From assembly GCA_964432115.1 (NCBI GenBank), contig CAYSMC010000025.1, positions 1-38,961 on the forward strand: a stretch of 38,961 nucleotides of DNA. The letters run 5' to 3'. The translations under genes were made by a program, and so were the position numbers. A model generated the notes under the pieces. The model searched no databases, was not told the DNA's origin, and saw only the letters and a list, made by a program, of their open reading frames with translations. This DNA comes from JAAZKO01 sp964432115. Its GTDB lineage: Bacteria > Patescibacteriota > Microgenomatia > UBA1400 > PJMF01. Positions 33,583 through 38,961 of the stretch are shown one piece after another. Position 1 is the first letter of the stretch. The number at the start of each line of letters is the position of its first letter.

Positions 33583-35819
33583 GAAGGCCACCGACTACAC
33601 ATTAATATTGGATCGTCAATTAGTTTTTCTTGATAGAGAATTTGCCAGATACTTTCAGTGACAAAAGGAATAAAAGGATGAAATAACTTAAGGAAAACAA
33701 TTAAGCCTTCAAGTATTTTTTCTTGACTTATCAATCCTTTTTTTGAATCTTCTATACATTTATCACAAAACCAGTGCCAAAATTCATTATGTAAGGTTTC
33801 AGCGGCTAAACCTAATTGTAATTGGTCTAAATTACGACTGACATTGGATTGAACCTGCTTGAGTTTTTTACTAAATTTTTTATCTAGTTTAGCGCTTTTA
33901 TGATTGTTTGCGGCTAAATGTTGTTCGCGTTGTAATAAAATAAAGCGAGTCGCGTTCCACAGTTTATTATTAAGATTGCGCATAGCCTTAAAATCAGTTT
34001 CACTCAGAGTTTTATCTAAACCCGCACTGGAACGAATCACAATTGCCATTCTAAGCGCGTCTATACCATATTTTTCGCCAATTTCTAATGGATTAACGAC
34101 GTTGCCCTTACTCTTACTCATTTTCTGGCCTTTGCTGTCTCTAATAAGGCCGTGCAGGTAAACTTTTTTAAATGGTAATTGTTGAGTGCTATATAGGCCC
34201 ATCATCAACATCCGCATCACCCAAAACATTAAAATATCATAGGCTGTCTCCATAATAGTGGTGGGATAGAAGCGATCAAAATCACCTTTTTTATTATTTT
34301 CTAAGGCAACAACTGGCCATTGGCTTGAAGAAAACCACGTGTCGAAAGTGTCAGTTTCTTGTAGATATTGTTTTGAAGATTTTGGCTTGTGTTGGCTGAC
34401 TAGAAATTGAGCGCCAATCGGTGCACTTAAACTTTGTAAGCCAGCTTCGATTTCTGAAAAACTGTATTTTTGTATTAATTCAGTAATTAATCCGCTAATT
34501 CGTTCTTTGTTTTTATTTAAAAAACTAATTCTCAAATCAGGATTTTGTTCAATATCATACCAAACTGGTAGGCGGATCCCCCACACAATCTGTCGGCTAA
34601 TGTTCCAATCTTCTAAGGTTTCTAGCCAATGACGTAGAATCTTGTCATGACCGGCTCCATAAACTTTGAGCTCTTTCTTCTTAATTCGATTCAAGACAGC
34701 TTTAGTTAATGGTTTCACTTTGACGTAAAACTGGGGAAGAGGTAGTGGTTCGATGGGATTGCCACATCGATAACAAACGCTTAAATTATTATGATAATTA
34801 TTGTCTACTTTAACCAATAAGCCTTTGTCTGCTAAGTCTTTGACCACTCGTTCTCTGGCAACGGCGACTTTGAGGCCAGCATATGGGCCAGCATTTTCAG
34901 TTAAGCGTCCTGCAAAATCTACAATCTGAATTGGCGCTGGCAATTCATCTTGATGTCTTTGCCAGACCGCAAAATCATTAAAATCGTGATAAGGAGTGAT
35001 TTTTACTACACCCGTGCCGAAGTCTTGATCTACAAATTCATCGGCGATAACTTTGAGTTTAAATTGACCATTTAAACTCTCAACCTCAATTTCTTGTCCA
35101 ATATATTGTTGATAGCGTTTATCATGTGGATGAACTGCGAGTCCAGTATCACCAAATTTGGTTTCCGGCCTAGTAGTGGCTAAGACAAAAGGGCCATACT
35201 TAATGTAATAAAGAGCTGTTGCTTGTTCTTTATGATCAACTTCTAGATTACTAAAACCAGTACCACATTTGGGACAATAATTAACTAAGCGATTAGCGCG
35301 ATAAATCAAGCCATCATTCAACATTTTCTTAAAAGTAGTAATAACACTGCTTACGATATCTGGATTTAAAGTAAATTTAAAACGGCTCCAATCGGCACTA
35401 GCACCCAGTTGTTGACTTTGCGAAATGGCGATTTGACTATTTTCTGCCACATAGTCCCAAATCATCTGATATAAAGTTTGTCGGTCAAAATGAAAACGAC
35501 TATGACCTTCTTTTTTTAGTTTTTTCTCAAAAACAAACTGAGTTTCAATACCGGCGTGATCAGCCCCTGGAATCCAGACAGTATCGTGTCCCTTCATTCG
35601 AGCATGGCGAATTAAGATATCTTCCAAAGTTAAAAAACTAGCATGGCCCAAATGTAGTGGGTCATTGGCGTTGGGTGGGGGCATTATGATAGAAAAACTT
35701 GGTAAATCATCCTTTTTTAAGTTCTGATTAATTTCGCTATCAGGATTAAAAGTATTGGCTTCTTGCCAGAGTTGATAAATTTTAGCCTCGTTTTTTGTAG
35801 CTTGGTAATGTTTATCCAT
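33576..35819 (-). CDS. valS: Valine--tRNA ligase
   Basis: 747 residues from ATG 35819, chosen because TATAAT lies 9 nt upstream and the sequence from M-D-K-H-Y matches the family start. It has the HIGH-type motif P-P-P-N-A-N-D-P-L-H-L-G-H-A near 43, an editing domain with A-T-T-R-P-E-T-K-F-G-D-T, and K-M-S-K-S near 565. Two C-x-x-C pairs (C-P-K-C-G near 183, C-Y-R-C-G near 350) suggest zinc sites. It charges tRNA-Val and edits threonine. Most bacterial ValS have about 850-950 residues; the C-terminal coiled-coil arm is missing here and the anticodon-binding domain ends early. Confidence 0.94.
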   Translation of the reverse strand: MDKHYQATKNEAKIYQLWQEANTFNPDSEINQNLKKDDLPSFSIIMPPPNANDPLHLGHASFLTLEDILIRHARMKGHDTVWIPGADHAGIETQFVFEKKLKKEGHSRFHFDRQTLYQMIWDYVAENSQIAISQSQQLGASADWSRFKFTLNPDIVSSVITTFKKMLNDGLIYRANRLVNYCPKCGTGFSNLEVDHKEQATALYYIKYGPFVLATTRPETKFGDTGLAVHPHDKRYQQYIGQEIEVESLNGQFKLKVIADEFVDQDFGTGVVKITPYHDFNDFAVWQRHQDELPAPIQIVDFAGRLTENAGPYAGLKVAVARERVVKDLADKGLLVKVDNNYHNNLSVCYRCGNPIEPLPLPQFYVKVKPLTKAVLNRIKKKELKVYGAGHDKILRHWLETLEDWNISRQIVWGIRLPVWYDIEQNPDLRISFLNKNKERISGLITELIQKYSFSEIEAGLQSLSAPIGAQFLVSQHKPKSSKQYLQETDTFDTWFSSSQWPVVALENNKKGDFDRFYPTTIMETAYDILMFWVMRMLMMGLYSTQQLPFKKVYLHGLIRDSKGQKMSKSKGNVVNPLEIGEKYGIDALRMAIVIRSSAGLDKTLSETDFKAMRNLNNKLWNATRFILLQREQHLAANNHKSAKLDKKFSKKLKQVQSNVSRNLDQLQLGLAAETLHNEFWHWFCDKCIEDSKKGLISQEKILEGLIVFLKLFHPFIPFVTESIWQILYQEKLIDDPILMCSRWPSC

Positions 35820-35828
35820 CGATTGTTG

Positions 35829-35834
35829 ATTATA
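35829..35834 (-). promoter_or_regulatory. Extended -10 box (TGC-TATAAT) for valS, near-leaderless
   Basis: On the minus strand TGC precedes a perfect TATAAT, 9 nt before the ATG at 35819. Confidence 0.6.
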
Positions 35835-35883
35835 GCATTGAAGCTGATGTGACTCTATTTGTAACTTTCTCATTGTTCTCTGA

Positions 35884-35889
35884 TAAAAT
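35884..35889 (+). promoter_or_regulatory. -10 box (TAAAAT) for idi, leaderless type
   Basis: TAAAAT is followed by 7 nt and the ATG at 35897. It is 49 nt from the divergent valS -10 box. Confidence 0.55.
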
Positions 35890-35896
35890 AGCAACG

Positions 35897-36526
35897 ATGA
35901 AACAAAATTTAGTCGATTATGATCGCGTCAATGTGGTTAATGATCGCGACGAAATTATTGCCCATGCTGACAAGTTAGTAGCTCATTTAGGTGAGGCCAT
36001 ACTTCATCAAGCCATTTCCTTATTTTTGTTTAAAAAAAATGAAATAAATGGTTTTGATTTATTGATTCAAAAACGTAGTGAACAAAAAATTGTAGCTGCC
36101 AATCAGTGGGGTAACACAGTCTGTGGCAATGTGGCTATGGGTGAAAATCACCAACAATGTTTATGGAGGCGCTTACGAGAAGAATTGGATATTAATTTAA
36201 CCAACAATCTTCGTCAACAAACTCAAAAGGTTGCTGTTATTAATTATCACGTGGCTTGTAATCAAACATATAGTGAGCGGGAAATTGATCATATTTTTGC
36301 TTTGTTTTTAAATCGACAACAACTAGCCGATCTATCTATGACGCTTAATCCTTTAGAAGTGAGTGAAGTCGCCTGGGTTAATTGGTCGAGTTTAAGCAAA
36401 AAAAAGCATGTGCAAAATTTAGAATTTGCTCCATGGTTAGAGCTTTTTTTAAATAAAGAGCAGATTACACAAGCTCTTAATCGTTTCTTGGAAAATTTAA
36501 CCATACAATCTGATAAAGAAAATTAA
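35897..36526 (+). CDS. idi: Isopentenyl-diphosphate delta-isomerase, type 1 (Nudix)
   Basis: 209 residues from ATG 35897, supported by the TAAAAT box. It interconverts IPP and DMAPP. Signatures: H-L-G-E-A-I-L-H-Q-A-I-S with two candidate metal-binding histidines, W-G-N-T-V-C-G-N with the conserved catalytic cysteine (C76), a Nudix helix L-W-R-R-L-R-E-E-L, and S-E-R-E-I-D-H-I-F with the paired glutamates. The residue two after the cysteine is N78, where E. coli Idi has the metal ligand His69 (C-G-H). uppS follows after 14 nt, so together they supply prenyl precursors. No other isoprenoid genes are in the window. Confidence 0.85.
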   Translation: MKQNLVDYDRVNVVNDRDEIIAHADKLVAHLGEAILHQAISLFLFKKNEINGFDLLIQKRSEQKIVAANQWGNTVCGNVAMGENHQQCLWRRLREELDINLTNNLRQQTQKVAVINYHVACNQTYSEREIDHIFALFLNRQQLADLSMTLNPLEVSEVAWVNWSSLSKKKHVQNLEFAPWLELFLNKEQITQALNRFLENLTIQSDKEN

Positions 36527-36540
36527 GTAATTGGATTTTT

Positions 36541-37251
36541 ATGAAAACAACAAAAATTCCCCAGCATGTAGCTATTATTATGGATGGCAATCGGCGTTGG
36601 GCTAGAAAACAAGGTTTGGCGATTATTAAAGGCCATCGCAAAACGGCTGAAGAAACGATAGAGCGTTTAGCCGATTATGCGATCAAAGTTGGTGTTGAGT
36701 TTTTAACTTTATGGGCTTTTAGTACCGAAAATTGGCAGCGCGACCAGGAAGAAGTGGAAGGGATTATAAATTTGTTTCGTGAAACATTTTCCACAGCAGC
36801 TGAGCGTTTACATAAAAAGGGGGTGCGGGTGCACACTATTGGTGACTTGAGTCTTTTTCCTCAGGACATTAAGGAAGGGGTGAAGCGTTGGAAAAAAGAA
36901 ACGGCGAAAAATACTAAATTAGTGGTGACATTTGCACTTAATTATGGCGGTCGTGATGAATTAATTCGAGCTGTCAATCGTTTAATTACTGAGGAACAGA
37001 ATTTAAAAAATAAAAAAATTACGCTGCAAATTTTAGAAAAATATCTGGATACTAAACAAGAAATTAATTTACCCGATCCGGAATTAATTATCAGACCTGG
37101 TGGGGAAGAACGCTTATCTGGTTACTTGCCTTGGCAAAGTGTGTATAGTGAATTATATTTTTGCAAAACTTTGATGCCGGATTTTAACGAGGTAGAATTT
37201 GCCAAAGCGTTAAAAGAATTTGCCAATCGACAGAGACGTTTCGGCCAATAA
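36541..37251 (+). CDS. uppS: Isoprenyl transferase (undecaprenyl diphosphate synthase family)
   Basis: 236 residues, usual length. It has H-V-A-I-I-M-D-G-N-R-R-W-A with catalytic D15, then K-G-H-R, W-A-F-S-T-E-N-W, N-Y-G-G-R-D-E-L, and the end block L-I-I-R-P-G-G-E-E-R-L-S-G-Y-L-P-W-Q-S-V-Y-S-E-L-Y-F. The R-P-G-G-E-E-R-L-S-G form differs from the R-T-S-G-E-Q-R-I-S-N common in E. coli-like enzymes and is nearer to archaeal-type cis-prenyltransferases. It makes the long lipid carrier for wall and glycan precursors. It lies 14 nt after idi, probably on the same transcript. Confidence 0.93.
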   Translation: MKTTKIPQHVAIIMDGNRRWARKQGLAIIKGHRKTAEETIERLADYAIKVGVEFLTLWAFSTENWQRDQEEVEGIINLFRETFSTAAERLHKKGVRVHTIGDLSLFPQDIKEGVKRWKKETAKNTKLVVTFALNYGGRDELIRAVNRLITEEQNLKNKKITLQILEKYLDTKQEINLPDPELIIRPGGEERLSGYLPWQSVYSELYFCKTLMPDFNEVEFAKALKEFANRQRRFGQ

Positions 37252-37260
37252 GTGTATGGT

Positions 37261-37647
37261 TTAAAACCAATTTCTTTCTGACCCAGGTATAGAGAGAGAT
37301 TTAAGGGTATCTATCCCAGTAAAGCTAGCAAGCAAATTAATAATAATAAAAGCTGATAGGGCTAAAATAATACCGATAATAGCAAAAGTGATAGTATTTT
37401 TGGCTTTATCCACCTGTTGACTCTTGCCTGCAGACAACAGCATAGTGAACGCGGCATAGATAATCATGACGAAGCCAGCTATGCCAATTAAAGTCAAAAC
37501 TACGGACAACACATTAGCCAGCACACAGCCAATTCCTTGAATCGTGGCAGTGCCATCTTGTACACAGTTTTCATTAATCGATTGCCAATCGCTAGTTTGT
37601 GCCTGAATAGGTTTCACTAAAGGTAATAGGGAAAAATTATTATTCAT
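37261..37647 (-). CDS. VirB2/TrbC-like pilin-family protein
   Basis: 128 residues. The N-terminus, ending P-I-Q-A-Q-T, is only weakly hydrophobic and may be a poor signal. Two membrane helices at about 42-65 and 85-108 flank a polar loop, S-A-G-K-S-Q-Q-V-D-K-A-K-N-T-I-T, ending A-I-I-G-I-I. A cysteine pair (C29, C37) lies before the first helix. This is the VirB2/TrbC-like pattern shared with the other small genes here. TATAAT lies 9 nt before the start, so it is transcribed on its own; an upstream terminator separates it from the next pilin gene. It converges on uppS. Confidence 0.75.
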   Translation of the reverse strand: MNNNFSLLPLVKPIQAQTSDWQSINENCVQDGTATIQGIGCVLANVLSVVLTLIGIAGFVMIIYAAFTMLLSAGKSQQVDKAKNTITFAIIGIILALSAFIIINLLASFTGIDTLKSLSIPGSERNWF

Positions 37648-37656
37648 GATGGAACA

Positions 37657-37662
37657 ATTATA
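37657..37662 (-). promoter_or_regulatory. Extended -10 box (TGC-TATAAT), near-leaderless
   Basis: On the minus strand TGC precedes a perfect TATAAT, 9 nt before the ATG at 37647. It lies right after the terminator of the upstream pilin gene. Confidence 0.6.
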
Positions 37663-37667
37663 GCAAT

Positions 37668-37706
37668 AAAAAACCTCCTTTCCAAGTTGGCAAAAGGAGG
37701 TTTTTT
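37668..37706 (-). terminator. Strong rho-independent terminator between pilin genes
   Basis: A 14-bp stem (37668-37681 with 37693-37706) holds AACCTCC/GGAGGTT and has A-runs and T-runs at its ends, so it would end transcripts on either strand. It follows the 134-aa pilin gene on the minus strand. The loop contains CCAA-G-TTGG, which can extend the stem. Confidence 0.88.
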
Positions 37707-37725
37707 GATTGTAAATTAATTTAGT

Positions 37726-38130
37726 CTAGTTGGGGTTATTAATGGTGCCTACGTTTTTAAAGACATCGTTAAAACTACCAAAGCCCAAGAAATTCACTAC
37801 TAGAGTGATGACTGCATAAGAAGCAGCTACAATAATTAAACCAATGACTGCGGCAGTAATTTTATTACGTGCATCTTCGGCTTTTTGTTTGTCTCCACCT
37901 GAAGTAATCCACTGTACACCGCCAAAAATTAGATAAGCAAAGACTAAGACGGCGGCGAGTAACATCACCACATTTAAAATGGAACTAAACATTTTGCCAA
38001 AGTCGGTGGCATAACCCGTTCCTGGATTGACTTCAATATCGTCAAAAGCAGCCATTACTCCCTTAATTGGTAGCAGTAAACCACTTAAGGCACTAACAGA
38101 AGCGAGAGCGATTTTTTTAATTGATTTCAT
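37726..38130 (-). CDS. VirB2/TrbC-like pilin-family protein (probable major form)
   Basis: 134 residues. The signal peptide, K-K-I-A-L-A-S-V to G-V-M-A-A, ends near residue 27. Two membrane helices at about 48-72 and 90-112 flank the loop S-G-G-D-K-Q-K-A-E-D-A-R-N-K-I-T, ending A-A-V-I-G-L. This is the clearest VirB2-like pilin in the window. It has a textbook promoter (TTGCTA-17-TATAAT), a strong ribosome binding site (AAAAGGAGA, 5 nt before ATG) and a strong terminator. This points to high expression, as expected for a major structural subunit. Confidence 0.82.
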   Translation of the reverse strand: MKSIKKIALASVSALSGLLLPIKGVMAAFDDIEVNPGTGYATDFGKMFSSILNVVMLLAAVLVFAYLIFGGVQWITSGGDKQKAEDARNKITAAVIGLIIVAASYAVITLVVNFLGFGSFNDVFKNVGTINNPN

Positions 38131-38165
38131 AAAAGTCTCCTTTTAAGTTTTTGTATCTAATTTCT

Positions 38166-38194
38166 ATTATATCAAGTTTATTAGTCTTTAGCAA
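38166..38194 (-). promoter_or_regulatory. Promoter TTGCTA-17-TATAAT for the 134-aa pilin gene
   Basis: On the minus strand TTGCTA (38194-38189) and TATAAT (38171-38166) are exactly 17 nt apart. The predicted leader is about 28 nt and contains AAAAGGAGA at 38144-38136. Confidence 0.78.
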
Positions 38195-38200
38195 AAAAAT

Positions 38201-38536
38201 CTAGATGAACTTAAGTGTAGTAATCCCTAAAAAATCAGCTACCAGATTAAACAGAGCTATGGTTGCAGCTAAAATGATTAGGCCAATGATGGCCGTGGTG
38301 ATTTTATTACGTGCCTCTTCAACCTGTTGTTTGTCTCCAGAAGAAAGAATCCATTGGATTGCTCCCCAAACGATTAACGCGAGACAAGCGACAGCTCCTA
38401 AAGTCATCACGACACTTAAGATATTGCCCAGCCAAACTCCAAAGCCACCATCTGAGCTTGCAGCTCGATCTGCACCTAGTAGACCCTGTTTTTGAGCTTC
38501 ATTGGTGATGTCTAAAGTGATTTGTGTTATAAGCAT
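38201..38536 (-). CDS. VirB2/TrbC-like pilin-family protein without classical signal peptide
   Basis: 111 residues. The N-terminus (L-I-T-Q-I-T-L-D-I-T-N-E) is not a signal peptide. Two membrane helices at about 38-60 and 83-105 flank S-S-G-D-K-Q-Q-V-E-E-A-R-N-K-I-T and T-A-I-I-G-L. It follows the next gene upstream after 19 nt with no ribosome binding site, so it is probably in the same transcript. It may be a minor pilin or membrane component. Confidence 0.75.
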   Translation of the reverse strand: MLITQITLDITNEAQKQGLLGADRAASSDGGFGVWLGNILSVVMTLGAVACLALIVWGAIQWILSSGDKQQVEEARNKITTAIIGLIILAATIALFNLVADFLGITTLKFI

Positions 38537-38555
38537 ATGAATTTTTGCATGTTCT

Positions 38556-38961
38556 TTAATTATTAACTCCAGGAATACTTAATTTTAATAAATCAAATTC
38601 TCCGCCAAATAAAATTTTGCTAAGGAAACTTAATAAGACAAAGGAACTGACCAGTAGCACTAAACCAATGATGGCATTGGTAATTTTGTTACGTGCATCT
38701 TCGACTTTAGTTTTATCTCCACCTGAAGTAATCCAGGTAAACGCTCCAAGTAAAAAATAAACAATAACAGCTAAAGCACCAATAGTGATAGCAGCTCTCC
38801 ACAAATAAACCGTGTATTCAACAAACTTACCTCCACTGGAAGTGTTAGCATCATTGACTCCTAAATCACCAATGACCGGGTTGCTAATACCCTGAGCTTG
38901 AATTAGTTGGGGAAATAAATAAACTAAGCAAACAGCGATTGTTATTATTAAATAGAAAATA
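38556..38961 (-). CDS. VirB2/TrbC-like pilin-family protein (5' end cut by window)
   Basis: The frame stays open to the window edge, giving at least 134 residues, with the true start beyond 38961. The visible N-terminus is a hydrophobic signal segment ending L-I-Q-A-Q. After a short polar stretch (I-S-N-P-V-I-G-D-L-G) come two membrane helices flanking T-S-G-G-D-K-T-K-V-E-D-A-R-N-K-I-T and N-A-I-I-G-L. It belongs to the same family as the three genes that follow it on the minus strand. It lies 19 nt before the next one, so both are likely on one transcript. Confidence 0.78.
   Translation of the reverse strand, partial: IFYLIITIAVCLVYLFPQLIQAQGISNPVIGDLGVNDANTSSGGKFVEYTVYLWRAAITIGALAVIVYFLLGAFTWITSGGDKTKVEDARNKITNAIIGLVLLVSSFVLLSFLSKILFGGEFDLLKLSIPGVNN

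Noticed and set aside
37257..37269. GGTTTAAAACC palindrome between uppS and the convergent pilin gene
   Set aside because: It is short and AT-rich with no T-run after it, so it is too weak to call a terminator.
1..38961. Possible recoding of TGA (as in Gracilibacteria/Absconditabacteria)
   Set aside because: TGA is used as a normal stop at the ends of the YvcK-like, VanW and 136-aa genes, and conserved proteins have no in-frame TGA.

Overview
This AT-rich window looks like the replication-origin region of a Patescibacteria (Candidate Phyla Radiation) chromosome, most likely of the Microgenomates type. The assignment is by gene content, since no 16S gene is present. Supporting signs are a minimal dnaA-oriC-dnaN-rpmH-rnpA-yidD-yidC-jag core, several VirB2-like pilin paralogues with a glycine-aspartate-rich loop, a PrgI / VirB4 / VirB6 type IV secretion-like set, and DUF4012, VanW and SpoIID envelope proteins. 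Large proteins without obvious relatives sit between conserved genes. TGA ends several genes normally, so the standard bacterial code applies.

Layout. 1-6.1 kb: the 3' end of a YvcK/CofD-like gene, a membrane-anchored solute-binding protein, a VanW protein and a SpoIID/LytB protein with a coiled coil. 6.1-23.3 kb: a type IV secretion or pilus-like region. It holds two cysteine-rich pilin-like proteins, a 938-aa secreted protein with a lysozyme-like C-terminus, a degenerate DHH-like protein, a VirB6/TrbL-like channel protein, an unrecognised 729-aa protein, a 1095-aa protein ending in a C39-type cysteine peptidase, a small anchored protein, a PrgI protein with an added beta-domain, a TraC/VirB4-N-like protein and the VirB4 ATPase. 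23.3-29.2 kb: dnaA, an origin with DnaA boxes and a DnaA-trio, dnaN, rpmH, rnpA, yidD, yidC, jag and an RNase HI gene. 29.2-37.3 kb: a DUF4012 protein, ribosomal protein L25, a small membrane protein, valS, idi and uppS. 37.3-38.96 kb: four more VirB2-like pilin genes on the minus strand, the last cut by the window edge.

How the parts fit. The secretion-like genes supply an ATPase (VirB4), inner-membrane parts (PrgI, VirB6), candidate pilins (six small two-helix membrane proteins) and candidate wall-cutting enzymes (lysozyme-like and C39 domains). I see no VirB7-VirB10 core, no VirB11 and no VirD4 coupling protein, so this resembles a simplified single-membrane machine for uptake, attachment or secretion. 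VanW, SpoIID and DUF4012 proteins concern the cell envelope; idi and uppS feed the undecaprenyl carrier used for wall building.

The most striking non-coding pattern is that at least eleven genes have a TATAAT-like -10 hexamer only 6-9 nt before the start codon and no Shine-Dalgarno sequence. This implies widespread leaderless transcription. A few genes (dnaA, jag, rplY, one pilin) instead carry recognisable ribosome binding sites.
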